Shown: positions 7,641-14,770, counted from the first letter of the stretch. The stretch: 33,677 nucleotides of DNA from Clostridiales bacterium (GCA_022775085.1 JALFJQ010000078.1:1-33677), one strand, 5' to 3'. Notes: generated by a model not told the origin, from the letters alone. Numbers and translations: made by a program.

Positions 7641-7748
7641 TGTCATTGCGAGGAGGGCACGGCCCGACGTGGCAATCCCCTGACACTTCAGCATTTCCAC
7701 CGAACCAGGAGATTGCCACACCAGTCTGAGGACTGGTTCGCAATGACA
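7641..7748. repeat. Palindromic MITE-like repeat, copy 1
   Basis: The 108-bp element starts with TGTCATTGCGA and ends with its exact reverse complement. Internal blocks GTGGCAATCC (7669-7678) and GATTGCCAC (7711-7719) form a second inverted pair. The right arm holds an extra hairpin, ACCAGTC and GACTGGT. The same architecture occurs at 33546-33672. It sits between the DUF4358 and MBOAT genes and carries no ORF of its own; an overlapping frame only extends the MBOAT gene artificially. Confidence 0.85.
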
Positions 7749-7759
7749 TCAATTCATTC

Positions 7760-8314
7760 TCAGATTACAAAGTCGCAGCTTCTGCCCGCCACGGTCTGGA
7801 AGGCGTCCACGAAGGACTGGGCAGTCATGTCACCGGTGGTGGACACCATAATCAGCATGACCACATCGCCAATCCCCGCCACCTTCAGGTCGTCGGCTTC
7901 CACGCAGATCCACTTCCGGGGGTCCACACCGGCCTTCATGGCTTCCGCGACAGCCTTGGGATCCTCGCCGCCTTTGGTACGGACCATGACCATGGAGAAG
8001 GCCAGAGAGCCCATCATCGGCTCATAGGCGGCAGCTTCCTTCAGCTGGTTTGCATCTTCCAGGCCGGTGTAGCTTTTGATGGCCCACAGCCCATCTTCGC
8101 TGGTGTCGTTGAGGTCAATGGGAATCACGCCGCCGGTGAACTCCACAGGCCGGGCTTCAATGACCTTCTCCAGAAGCTCCTCCATGGAGCCAGCAAGGTT
8201 ACCCTCGGGAGCAGTGGTCACGGGGGCGGTGGTTTCGGCGGACTGCTTGCCGCCGCAGGCGGTCATGGACAGCGCAAGGGTCAGCGCCAGAAGGGCGCAG
8301 ATCAGTTTTTTCAT
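7760..8314 (-). CDS. DUF4358-type lipoprotein
   Basis: A 184-residue exported lipoprotein: a basic start, a hydrophobic stretch and the lipobox LSMTAC followed by GG. Cleavage would leave a lipidated Cys at about residue 20, followed by a short Thr/Ala/Pro linker. The rest resembles DUF4358 proteins of Clostridia, which are of unknown function and, as I recall, often neighbour MBOAT/DHHW genes, as here. GGAGG precedes the ATG. The VanZ-like gene ends one base upstream, so the two are co-transcribed; the repeat at 7641-7748 separates it from the MBOAT gene. The DUF assignment is by sequence appearance and needs a profile search. Confidence 0.75.
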   Translation of the reverse strand: MKKLICALLALTLALSMTACGGKQSAETTAPVTTAPEGNLAGSMEELLEKVIEARPVEFTGGVIPIDLNDTSEDGLWAIKSYTGLEDANQLKEAAAYEPMMGSLAFSMVMVRTKGGEDPKAVAEAMKAGVDPRKWICVEADDLKVAGIGDVVMLIMVSTTGDMTAQSFVDAFQTVAGRSCDFVI

Positions 8315-8315
8315 A

Positions 8316-8768
8316 TCAGGTTTCCTCCAAAGTTCGTTTCTTACAACAATAATGATGCCCCAAAGTGAGCAAAATCACACCCAGCAGCACGCCGCTGGAA
8401 TCGATGCAGACATCCCGCACACTGGGGCCCCGATCCGGAACAAAAAGCTGGATGGTTTCATCCACGCAGGCTGCCGCCGCGCCGCAGAGAAAGGGCAGCA
8501 GCCGGCCCTTCCCCAGCATTCCGAACAGCCAGCACAGGCACAGGCCAAGCATCGTAAATTCCGTGAAATGGGCCATTTTTCGCACAAGGAATCCCAGGCC
8601 CGAGGATTCCGACTCCCCCTGCTCAAACAGGCACTGCAATAACCTCTCGAAAAATTCGCTGATGGCCCCGGAAACCGATCCGGGCATCAGGGAATTCCCC
8701 CAGATGAACGCCAGACAGCAGGCGGTCAGGGTGACGCACAGCCGCATCCGCTTTTGTGTCCGAATCAC
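8316..8768 (-). CDS. VanZ-like membrane protein
   Basis: The 150-residue protein has about four hydrophobic segments and VanZ-family signatures: RKMAHFTEFTMLG around residue 63 and DETIQLFVPDRGPSVRDVCID around residues 103-123. VanZ of the vancomycin cluster gives low-level teicoplanin resistance, but most relatives have no known function and no link to vancomycin genes, and none is present here. Its ATG overlaps the stop of mntP as ATGA (8765-8768), so translation is probably coupled. It is followed one base later by the DUF4358 gene. Confidence 0.85.
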   Translation of the reverse strand: MIRTQKRMRLCVTLTACCLAFIWGNSLMPGSVSGAISEFFERLLQCLFEQGESESSGLGFLVRKMAHFTEFTMLGLCLCWLFGMLGKGRLLPFLCGAAAACVDETIQLFVPDRGPSVRDVCIDSSGVLLGVILLTLGHHYCCKKRTLEET

Positions 8769-9340
8769 GCCAGCACCCCCAGGTGCTCCAGCAGGATTTT
8801 CACGCCCAGCAAAATCAGAATGATTCCCCCGGCAATCTCCGCCTTGCTTTCAAAGCGGCTGCCGAAGACATTGCCGATCTTCACGCCCAGCATGGACAGC
8901 AGGCACGTGCAGATGCCGATGAGGGAAACTGCGTAGAAAATGTTGACATTTCCCACCATAGCAAGGGAAATGCCCACCGCCAGCGCATCGATGGAGGTTG
9001 CCACTGCCATGACAAACATGGCCTTCACGCTTAGATCCGCCCCGTTTTCGCAGCAGCATCCTTCCTCATGGGATGCCGCTTCCTTCAGCATATTCACGCC
9101 GATGATGGCAAGCAGGCCGAAAGCGATCCAGTGATCCACCGCCTGAATGGCCGCTGCAAACAGGGTACCCAGAAAAAAGCCAATCAGCGGCATCAGGGCC
9201 TGAAAGCCGCCGAACCAAATGCCACAGGTCAACTCTGCCTTGAAGGTAGCCCGCCGCAGGGCCAGCCCCTTGCACACCGACACGGCGAAGGCGTCCATGC
9301 TCAGCCCCACCGCCAGCAGCAATAGTTCTCCAATTCCCAT
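8765..9340 (-). CDS. mntP: Manganese efflux pump MntP
   Basis: A 191-residue protein of six predicted membrane segments in two homologous halves, the layout of MntP (formerly YebN, DUF204). The first half has VGLSMDAFAVSVCKGLALR and GFFLG; the second has AVATSIDALAVGISLA. The two Asp-containing SMDAFAV/SIDALAV motifs are the conserved metal-path residues. A loop between the halves is rich in Cys and acidic residues (EEGCCCENGAD) and may touch metal. The frame extends to 9418, but the ATG at 9340 has GGAGG 8 bases upstream and starts like other MntP proteins. The leader contains a yybP-ykoY manganese riboswitch, which independently supports Mn export. Confidence 0.94.
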   Translation of the reverse strand: MGIGELLLLAVGLSMDAFAVSVCKGLALRRATFKAELTCGIWFGGFQALMPLIGFFLGTLFAAAIQAVDHWIAFGLLAIIGVNMLKEAASHEEGCCCENGADLSVKAMFVMAVATSIDALAVGISLAMVGNVNIFYAVSLIGICTCLLSMLGVKIGNVFGSRFESKAEIAGGIILILLGVKILLEHLGVLA

Positions 9341-9403
9341 AAAAAAGGCCTCCGTACTGATTCTCACCGGCACGCAGGGTCTGACAAAGAGACTGAGCCG
9401 GCT

Positions 9404-9503
9404 GCCAAGTCTCGTCATTTCAGGCAGAACCGGGGCTTGATACGAGCCCAGTATGTCGATTCTGTCCCGCGTCTTTTGCGCGCCGACTACTCCCTCTTCT
9501 GGC
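9404..9503 (-). promoter_or_regulatory. yybP-ykoY manganese riboswitch
   Basis: Downstream of the mntP promoter the minus strand reads GCCAGAAGAGGGAGTAG near the 5' side and CCTGAAATGACGAGACTTGGC at the 3' side. These match the hallmark loops of yybP-ykoY RNAs (GGGGAGUAG and the GAAAUGACGAGAC side), with GCCAG/TTGGC closing the P1 stem. The motif senses Mn2+ and commonly precedes mntP. Just downstream, AGTCTC can pair with GAGACT of the aptamer's 3' strand, an alternative fold that could control readthrough or the ribosome binding site. Confidence 0.85.
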
Positions 9504-9507
9504 GGAA

Positions 9508-9536
9508 ATTATAACAAAAGGCTCCCGGTTTGTCAA
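9508..9536 (-). promoter_or_regulatory. Consensus promoter of mntP
   Basis: TTGACA (9536-9531), 17 bases, TATAAT (9513-9508). The first riboswitch bases follow about 5-10 nt later. The -35 lies in the loop of the inverted repeat at 9522-9549. Confidence 0.9.
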
Positions 9537-9549
9537 GGCAAGCCGGGAG
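9522..9549 (-). terminator. Terminator hairpin overlapping the mntP promoter
   Basis: CTCCCGG and CCGGGAG (9543-9549 and 9522-9528) enclose a 14-base loop and are followed on the minus strand by CCTTTTGTT. It lies just past the GNAT stop codon and fits a terminator for the azlC-azlD-GNAT operon, while its loop carries the -35 of mntP. Confidence 0.55.
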
Positions 9550-9571
9550 AATACACAGTTAATTTACAATT

Positions 9572-10090
9572 TTAGAGAACTTTTTCCAATAATACCAGTC
9601 CCACGCCCTCAATGCCGTTGAACACACAGGGCACAATCCCCGCTTCCCGGTAGCCAAGCTTTGCGTACATGGCCCTTGCCCGGGCATTGCGGCTGTTGGT
9701 GTCCATTCGGAGAACTTTACAGCCGTTTTCACCGGCGTAGTCCTCGTAAAATGCCACAAATTGCTTACCGTATCCCCGTCCGGCGGTGTCCGGGTCGATG
9801 ACCAGGGTATGCAGCACCATGATCTCGCTGTCCTCTGCCGCATACTGCCACGGCCCGCCGTAATATGCGCCCACCTGGGTCTGGTTGATGATGGCCGCGC
9901 CCACAATTTTCCCGCCGTCCTCCTGCACAAACAGGTCGCCCCGGCGAAAAGCCTGCCGTGCGGTGTCCTCTGTGGGGTAAACGCCCCGGATCCAGCCGAT
10001 GGTGGCCCGCCCCGCTTCCTCCTCGGTGTGGAGCTTGTCATAAATCGCTGCCACAGCGGGAATATCCGCTTCCAGAGCTTTGCGGATCAT
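9572..10090 (-). CDS. GNAT family N-acetyltransferase
   Basis: The 172-residue protein begins MIRKALEADIPAVAAIYD, a typical GNAT start. The acetyl-CoA-binding stretch is LHTLVIDPDTAGRGYGKQFV with a GRGYGK pyrophosphate loop around residues 105-115, followed by DTNSRNARARAMYAKLGY, the usual C-terminal block. It transfers an acetyl group to an unknown amine. The frame runs on to 10489, but the ATG at 10090 overlaps the azlD stop as ATGA (10087-10090), giving coupled translation. It is the last gene of the azlC-azlD unit, so acetylation of an amino-acid-like compound is possible, but this is inference. Confidence 0.88.
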   Translation of the reverse strand: MIRKALEADIPAVAAIYDKLHTEEEAGRATIGWIRGVYPTEDTARQAFRRGDLFVQEDGGKIVGAAIINQTQVGAYYGGPWQYAAEDSEIMVLHTLVIDPDTAGRGYGKQFVAFYEDYAGENGCKVLRMDTNSRNARARAMYAKLGYREAGIVPCVFNGIEGVGLVLLEKVL

Positions 10091-10407
10091 GCCAGAACCC
10101 CCGTCAGTTTCAGAACACATTCCACGATCAGTACTGCCATGCTGCTGCTCACTGCCACCACGATCAGGCTCTTGCCCCGGTAGGCAAGGACGATGGCAAC
10201 GATCAAAGCGGCCGCGCCGCTTAAGATAGACGCCGTACTGCTCAGGATTGCCGGGAAGGTCATGGCGGTCAGGCAGGCGTAGGGCACGTAGTGCAGGAAG
10301 GAACGCAGAAAACGGCTGCGAATGGGCTTGCGAAAAATGGTCAGAGGCAGAACACGAATCAGGTACGTGGTCAGCGCCATGGTGAAAATATACACATAAA
10401 TACTCAT
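10087..10407 (-). CDS. azlD: AzlD family branched-chain amino acid exporter subunit
   Basis: A 106-residue protein with three to four membrane segments: MSIYVYIFTMALTTYLIRVLP at the start, then a conserved FLRSFLHYVPYACLTAMTFP block characteristic of AzlD. AzlD is the small subunit that works with AzlC to export branched-chain amino acids (and toxic analogues such as 4-azaleucine in B. subtilis). It overlaps azlC upstream (ATGA at 10404-10407) and the GNAT gene downstream (10087-10090), so all three are translationally coupled. Confidence 0.9.
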   Translation of the reverse strand: MSIYVYIFTMALTTYLIRVLPLTIFRKPIRSRFLRSFLHYVPYACLTAMTFPAILSSTASILSGAAALIVAIVLAYRGKSLIVVAVSSSMAVLIVECVLKLTGVLA

Positions 10408-11117
10408 ACCGCCGCCTCCGCTTCTTCCTCAATGGGCAGCACCGCGGCGCAGATGCCCGCCGCCGCCACGGTGCAGATGACAATGGCAAGTCCAGCGGAC
10501 ACAGTTTTCAGCACCGGCAGCCAGGTAAAGGCGCTGCTGAAGCACAGCGCCAGAATGACGGATACCAGAATTTTCTTATCCGTCTTTGCCGGTGGCACCA
10601 CGATGGCAATGAACATACCGTAGAGCATGACGCCCAGCGCCGCCTGTATGGAAGCCGGCAGCACCGACCCGGCAAGGCCGCCGCACAGGGTTCCCAGAGT
10701 CCAGCCCACAATAGGCAGGGTGCCAAGACCCAGCATGAAGGGAACCGTCAATGGTTCTGTTCGGGCCATGGCCAGTGCGAATATTTCATCCGTATTGAAA
10801 AACGCGATGAAAAGCCGGGGCAGGAAGCCAATCCTCTCCCCCATCCGCTGGCTCAGGGCCAGACTCATGAGGGCATAGCGGCTGTTGATAATGATCTGGG
10901 TCAGGATCATCTCCCACAATGTCGCCGCCGCCACAATAACGGTCAGCCCCGCGAACTGTCCCGCGCTGGTCACGTTCGTCAGCGAGATCAGCGTGGCATC
11001 CCATGCGGACAGGCCCTGGCTCACCGCCATGGCTCCAAATCCAAAGCTGACGGAGAAGTAGCCCATGCCCACCGGCAGCCCCCGGCTGACCCCGGTTCGA
11101 TATTCCCGAAAATTCAT
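10404..11117 (-). CDS. azlC: AzlC family branched-chain amino acid exporter
   Basis: A 237-residue polytopic membrane protein with AzlC hallmarks: GLPVGMGYFSVSFGFGAMA, LTNVTSAGQFAG, INSRYALMSLALSQR and FNTDEIFALA. It forms the larger part of the AzlCD exporter. AAAGGA precedes the ATG at 11117. The gene starts about 35 bases after the terminator-like hairpin at 11151-11179. No convincing promoter is visible in the short gap, so it may depend partly on readthrough from the Cys-rich gene's promoter. The C-terminus ends in an acidic tail (EEEAEAAV). Confidence 0.9.
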   Translation of the reverse strand: MNFREYRTGVSRGLPVGMGYFSVSFGFGAMAVSQGLSAWDATLISLTNVTSAGQFAGLTVIVAAATLWEMILTQIIINSRYALMSLALSQRMGERIGFLPRLFIAFFNTDEIFALAMARTEPLTVPFMLGLGTLPIVGWTLGTLCGGLAGSVLPASIQAALGVMLYGMFIAIVVPPAKTDKKILVSVILALCFSSAFTWLPVLKTVSAGLAIVICTVAAAGICAAVLPIEEEAEAAV

Positions 11118-11150
11118 ATGTATCGTCCTTTTTTTGTTTTATCTTCCCGG

Positions 11151-11179
11151 CAAAATAGGCCCTCCCCTTTGGGGAAGGC
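11151..11179 (-). terminator. Weak intrinsic terminator after the Cys-rich gene
   Basis: On the minus strand GCCTTCCCC and GGGGAGGGC form a stem with a three-base loop, followed by CTATTTT. It stands 2-3 bases after the stop codon at 11182. The short T-run suggests partial readthrough into azlC. Confidence 0.6.
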
Positions 11180-11181
11180 TT

Positions 11182-11532
11182 TCACTCCGCCTGCACGCCC
11201 TGATATTCCATCAGCTCCAGCACCTGCTGGCCACGCTGGGTCAGGGCCATGCTGCCCTTGATGGGATAATCCCCGTAGCCGGTGTAACCCGCCAGTGGCT
11301 TGTCGTAATCCAGAGAAATCAGGCCCTTTTTCTCCATAACCTGCAAAAGCAGGCTCATAGTCTCCGGCCCGTCCCCCTCCGGGTAAATGGGCGTCAAATC
11401 CCCCAAGCCCCTGGCCACCGGCAGGAAGGCGACCTCCCCAAGGCGGCGCAGAAAATCAATTTCCGCTCCGCTCAGTACCAGTTCTTTCGCGCAGCCGGAG
11501 CAGCTGCCGCAGTTTCCGCTACAAGTTCCCAT
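11182..11532 (-). CDS. Small Cys-rich protein of unknown function
   Basis: I do not recognise this 116-residue protein. Five Cys residues occur in the first 14 positions (CSGNCGSCSGC after MGT), close to metal-binding or Fe-S clusters. Residues 20-110 look soluble and helical, and MALTQRGQQVLELMEYQG near the end resembles the wing and last helix of a winged-helix fold. The gene has a perfect promoter (11556-11584) and GGAGGG ahead of its ATG, so it is probably well expressed. Its neighbours are a DtxR-type metal regulator upstream and, after azlCD, the Mn exporter, suggesting a metal or redox role; this is inference. Confidence 0.7.
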   Translation of the reverse strand: MGTCSGNCGSCSGCAKELVLSGAEIDFLRRLGEVAFLPVARGLGDLTPIYPEGDGPETMSLLLQVMEKKGLISLDYDKPLAGYTGYGDYPIKGSMALTQRGQQVLELMEYQGVQAE

Positions 11533-11555
11533 GGACGTCCCTCCACAATTGGCAT

Positions 11556-11584
11556 ATTATAGCAAACACCAAACGATATGTCAA
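11556..11584 (-). promoter_or_regulatory. Consensus promoter of the Cys-rich protein gene
   Basis: TTGACA (11584-11579), 17 bases, TATAAT (11561-11556) with TG one base before the -10. The leader is about 15-20 nt. Confidence 0.88.
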
Positions 11585-11695
11585 ATTCTCCGCCGCAGGG
11601 GACAGCCTCCCGGATGTCCCGCCTCTGAACAGGGCATCTGGGATACCCGTCTTAGCATACGCCGTTTCCCGTGAAAATAACCGGCATGATAGAAC

Positions 11696-12076
11696 TCACA
11701 CCGGTTTTTCCTTCAGCTGGGCCATATGGCGTTTCAGGGCCTGGAAGGACTCGTCCGAGATGGTGTGCTCCATTTTGCAGGCATCGGCAATGGCGGTGCC
11801 CTCCGGCACTCCCAGCGCCATCAGCAGCTGGCTCAGCAGGGTGTGCCGCTCAAAGATCTTCTCCGCGACCGCCCGTCCGGTTTCCGTCAGAGCCAGGCCG
11901 CCGTCCGGGTTCACCTGCACATAATTCCCGGCACGCAGAATGCCCATAGCCCGGGACACGCTGGGCTTGGAATAGCCCAGATATTCGCTGACATCCACAC
12001 TGCGGACAAAGCCGTTTTTCTGGCTCAGCACCAGAATCGCTTCCAGATACATCTCCCCGGATTCGTGCAGATCCAT
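11696..12076 (-). CDS. DtxR family metal-dependent transcriptional regulator
   Basis: A 126-residue regulator made of the DtxR winged-helix DNA-binding domain (residues 5-60; SVDVSEYLGYSKPSVSRAMG is the recognition region) and the metal-binding/dimerisation domain, without an SH3-like third domain. Met9, Cys100, Glu103 and His104 match the iron-type primary site of DtxR (Met10, Cys102, Glu105, His106) rather than the Asp/Glu set of MntR; His78 is also kept. This suggests Fe2+ sensing, although the Mn exporter is nearby. The frame extends to 12226, but AGGAGGGG lies 5 bases before the ATG at 12076. A weak stem ahead of ATTTTC after the stop (about 11670-11700) may end its transcript. Confidence 0.87.
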   Translation of the reverse strand: MDLHESGEMYLEAILVLSQKNGFVRSVDVSEYLGYSKPSVSRAMGILRAGNYVQVNPDGGLALTETGRAVAEKIFERHTLLSQLLMALGVPEGTAIADACKMEHTISDESFQALKRHMAQLKEKPV

Positions 12077-12278
12077 TCCAACCCCTCCTGTTTTTCGCGC
12101 GGTATCCAAAAACACCCGCAAAGTTTCCTGTAGAATACCACAGCTTTCCAAAGAATGCAAGGGAAGCTCTTTTTTATCGTTGGAGAAAAACGTGCACGGC
12201 AGCGGAACGCTGGCTCTGACCGCCACGCGCTTCCAGATTCATCGTCTTCTCCCCCTCTCTTTTTGTGCACTATGCCAA

Positions 12279-12299
12279 AATTTGTCAGATTCGCAAATT
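12279..12299. promoter_or_regulatory. Inverted repeat upstream of the amino-acid transporter promoter
   Basis: AATTTG and CAAATT, 9 bases apart, end 5 bases before the -35 of the transporter promoter. The rest of the 12077-12304 interval shows only a weak leftward promoter candidate for the dtxR-type gene. A regulator binding site is possible but unproven. Confidence 0.3.
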
Positions 12300-12304
12300 A
12301 GCAC

Positions 12305-12333
12305 TTTACTTCTCTAAAGCGATAAAGTATAAT
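12305..12333 (+). promoter_or_regulatory. Promoter of the amino-acid ABC transporter operon
   Basis: TTTACT (12305-12310), 17 bases, TATAAT (12328-12333). The -10 is perfect and the -35 matches at four positions. The leader is about 40 nt. Confidence 0.6.
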
Positions 12334-12379
12334 GCGGACAGTGAAAATCCCCAACGGGAAAAGAAAGGAAGAAAATGAT

Positions 12380-13243
12380 ATGAAAAAGACATTTGCTCTG
12401 CTGCTGGCGCTGGTTCTGGCGCTGAGCTGCCTGACCGCCTGCGGCTCTGCCAGCTCCGCTCCCGCCGCCACCACAGCCCCCGCCGCGGCTCCCGCAGCCA
12501 CTGCAGCCCCCGCTCCCACTGAAGCCGCTCCCGCAGACTCTGACCTGGCATACATTCAGGGAAAGGGCACCATGATCGTGGGCATCACCGACTATGAGCC
12601 TATGGACTTCAAGGACGAAAACGGCAACTGGACCGGTTTCGATGCCGAGCTTGCCCAGATGGTCTGCGATGAGCTGGGCGTTAAGTGCGAATTCTTCGTG
12701 CTGGCTGACTGGGGCAAAAAGTTCTTCGAGCTGGAAACCAAGAACATCGACTGCATCTGGAACGGCATGACCATCACCGATGAAGTCAAGCTGAACACCA
12801 ACTGCTCTGACCCCTATGTCATCAATGCCCAGGTTCTGGTCATGAAGGCTGACGTTGTTGGTCAGTACGATGCCGTTGAGCTGCTGCAGGGTCTGAACTT
12901 CGCCGTGGAGAACGGCTCCGCCGGACAGGATGAGGTCGTAGCGCTGGGCGTCCCCGACAACCAGATCATCGCTGTGCAGGATCAGGCTGCCGCCCTGATG
13001 GAAGTGGCCGCCGGCACCTCTGACGCCTGCGTCATCGACATCACCATGGCCAACGCCATGACCGGCGAGGGTACCAGCTACGCCGATCTGGCCCCCGGCA
13101 TCAGCCTGTCCTCCGAGGAGTACGGCATCGGCTTCCGCAAAGATTCCGATGTCACCGCCAAGGTTAACGACTTGCTGGCAAAGTACAAGGCCGACGGCAC
13201 CCTTCAGGCGCTGGCTGACAAGTACAGCCTGACGCTGGCCTGA
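12380..13243 (+). CDS. Polar amino-acid ABC transporter, substrate-binding lipoprotein
   Basis: A 287-residue lipoprotein: MKKTFALLLALVLALSCLTAC gives a lipobox with the lipidated Cys at residue 21, followed by an Ala/Pro/Thr linker to about residue 53. The rest is a family 3 solute-binding domain: GTMIVGITDYEPMDFKDENG, then GFDAELAQMVCDELGVKCEF, the conserved start that contacts the amino-acid side chain and carboxylate. Relatives bind Gln, Arg, His, Cys or similar; the exact ligand is not readable. The frame extends to 12332, but AAGGAAG precedes the ATG at 12380 and the signal peptide begins there. It leads an operon with a permease and ATPase. Confidence 0.93.
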   Translation: MKKTFALLLALVLALSCLTACGSASSAPAATTAPAAAPAATAAPAPTEAAPADSDLAYIQGKGTMIVGITDYEPMDFKDENGNWTGFDAELAQMVCDELGVKCEFFVLADWGKKFFELETKNIDCIWNGMTITDEVKLNTNCSDPYVINAQVLVMKADVVGQYDAVELLQGLNFAVENGSAGQDEVVALGVPDNQIIAVQDQAAALMEVAAGTSDACVIDITMANAMTGEGTSYADLAPGISLSSEEYGIGFRKDSDVTAKVNDLLAKYKADGTLQALADKYSLTLA

Positions 13244-13260
13244 TCTCACTCGAATAATCA

Positions 13261-13281
13261 GGGAGGGCGCAAAGCCCTCCC
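13261..13281 (+). promoter_or_regulatory. Intercistronic hairpin after the binding-protein gene
   Basis: GGGAGGGC, loop GCAAA, GCCCTCCC, followed by TTCC rather than a T-run. Such stems between a binding-protein gene and its permease usually protect the upstream mRNA from 3' decay and raise binding-protein output. Confidence 0.65.
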
Positions 13282-13316
13282 TTCCGCCGTAAATTTAGAC
13301 AAAGAGAGGTAAAGCC

Positions 13317-13958
13317 ATGTTCCTCCCGGTAACCCTACAGCTTCTGGCAGGCTTCGGCGAGTCCCTGAAAATTTTCCTGCTGACCCTGCTGTTTGCCCTT
13401 CCTCTGGGCCTTGTGATCTGCTTCGGCTCCATGAGCAAATTCTCCCCCCTGAGGAAGCTGACACGATGCTTTGTCTGGGTCATTCGCGGCACGCCGCTGA
13501 TGCTCCAGTTGATGATTATTTTCTACGGCCCCGGCCTGATATTCGGCCTGTCGGCCATGTCTCGGTTCACCGCCACCATCGTGGCCTTCGCCATCAACTA
13601 TGCCTGCTATTTCTCCGAGATCTACCGGGGCGGCATTGAGTCCATTCCCAAGGGACAGTATGAGGCCGGGCAGGTGCTTGGCATGACAAAATCCCAGATT
13701 TTCTCCAAGATTGTTCTGCTGCAGGTCGTCAAACGGATTCTGGCACCCATGAGCAACGAAATTATCACCCTGGTAAAGGACACCTCTCTGGCGCGGATCA
13801 TCAGCGTTTACGAAATCATCTGGGCCGGTGAGTCCTTCATCAAGAAGGGCCTGATCTGGCCCCTGTTCTACACCGGCGCATTCTATCTTGTCTTCAACGG
13901 CCTGCTGACGGTTCTGTTCGGCAAGCTGGAAGAAAAACTAGACTATTTCAGAGGTTGA
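13317..13958 (+). CDS. Polar amino-acid ABC transporter permease
   Basis: The 213-residue membrane protein belongs to the HisM/GlnP type of permeases. VTLQLLAGFGESLKIFLLTLLFALPLG opens it, VIRGTPLMLQLMIIFYG is the conserved family block, and YEAGQVLGMTKSQIFSKIVL is the EAA loop that docks on the ATPase. About five membrane segments are predicted. It probably forms a homodimeric pore. GAGAGG precedes the ATG, and the ATPase gene follows after 3 bases. Confidence 0.92.
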   Translation: MFLPVTLQLLAGFGESLKIFLLTLLFALPLGLVICFGSMSKFSPLRKLTRCFVWVIRGTPLMLQLMIIFYGPGLIFGLSAMSRFTATIVAFAINYACYFSEIYRGGIESIPKGQYEAGQVLGMTKSQIFSKIVLLQVVKRILAPMSNEIITLVKDTSLARIISVYEIIWAGESFIKKGLIWPLFYTGAFYLVFNGLLTVLFGKLEEKLDYFRG

Positions 13959-13961
13959 GCC

Positions 13962-14708
13962 ATGGCAATTTTGGATGTAAAGAATATCAAAAAGGGCTTC
14001 GGCTCGACGGACGTTCTCAAGGGCGTCAGCTTTTCTCTGGAAAAGGGGCAGGTGCTGGCCATCATCGGATCCTCCGGCAGCGGCAAGACCACCCTTCTGC
14101 GGTGCCTGAACTTTCTGGAAACGCCCGACGAGGGCGAAATCCGGGTGGACGGCCAACTGCTCAACGGCGGCCACTTGACCGACGCGCAGGTACGGCAGAA
14201 CCGTCTTCACTTCGGTCTGGTGTTCCAGAATTTTAACCTGTTCCCTCAGTATACCGTGCTGGAAAATATCACTCTGGCTCCAAAGCTGCTCAAAAAGAGC
14301 GATCCTTCCGCCATCCGGGAAACGGCGCTGAAGCTTCTCGACCAGGTGGGGCTGCTGCAAAAACAGGACGCCTATCCCTACCAGCTGTCCGGCGGACAGC
14401 AGCAGCGGGTGGCCATCGCCCGGGCGCTGGCGCTGAGTCCTCAGGTGCTGTGCTTTGACGAGCCCACCTCCGCACTGGATCCAGAACTCACCGGCGAAGT
14501 CCTGCGAGTCATCCGGGGCCTCAAGGACAAGGATAACACCATGATCGTGGTCACCCACGAAATGGACTTTGCGAGAAGCGTTGCTGACGTGGTGATCTAC
14601 ATGGCGGACGGCGTCATTGAGGAAATGGGCACACCGGAGGAGGTCTTTGGAAACCCCAAAAGTGAAAAGACCCGGGCCTTCATCCGGGGCACACAGCAAT
14701 CCTACTAA
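13962..14708 (+). CDS. Polar amino-acid ABC transporter ATP-binding protein
   Basis: A 248-residue ATPase of the GlnQ/HisP type. Walker A is GSSGSGKTT (about 38-46), the Q-loop is FQNFNLF, the signature is LSGGQQQR, Walker B is VLCFDEPTSALD and the switch His is in VVTHEMDF. It drives the importer formed with the upstream binding protein and permease. The operon ends with a terminator at 14719. Confidence 0.95.
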   Translation: MAILDVKNIKKGFGSTDVLKGVSFSLEKGQVLAIIGSSGSGKTTLLRCLNFLETPDEGEIRVDGQLLNGGHLTDAQVRQNRLHFGLVFQNFNLFPQYTVLENITLAPKLLKKSDPSAIRETALKLLDQVGLLQKQDAYPYQLSGGQQQRVAIARALALSPQVLCFDEPTSALDPELTGEVLRVIRGLKDKDNTMIVVTHEMDFARSVADVVIYMADGVIEEMGTPEEVFGNPKSEKTRAFIRGTQQSY

Positions 14709-14718
14709 CAAGCAAAAG

Positions 14719-14756
14719 CAGCGGGAGCATCCACAAAATGCTCCCGCTGTTTCATT
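14719..14756 (+). terminator. Terminator of the amino-acid transporter operon
   Basis: CAGCGGGAGCAT and ATGCTCCCGCTG form a 12-bp perfect stem around a 7-base loop, followed by TTTCATTCT. Confidence 0.8.
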
Positions 14757-14770
14757 CTGTCACCAGGCTT

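Noticed and set aside
7599..7721. Possible 41-residue N-terminal extension of the MBOAT protein
   Set aside because: The extension is translated palindromic repeat and lacks a ribosome binding site; the ATG at 7598 has one and gives the family's normal start.
8316..8768. Glycopeptide-resistance cluster suggested by the VanZ-like gene
   Set aside because: No vanA/B ligase, vanH, vanX or vanRS genes are nearby; VanZ-like proteins are common without them.
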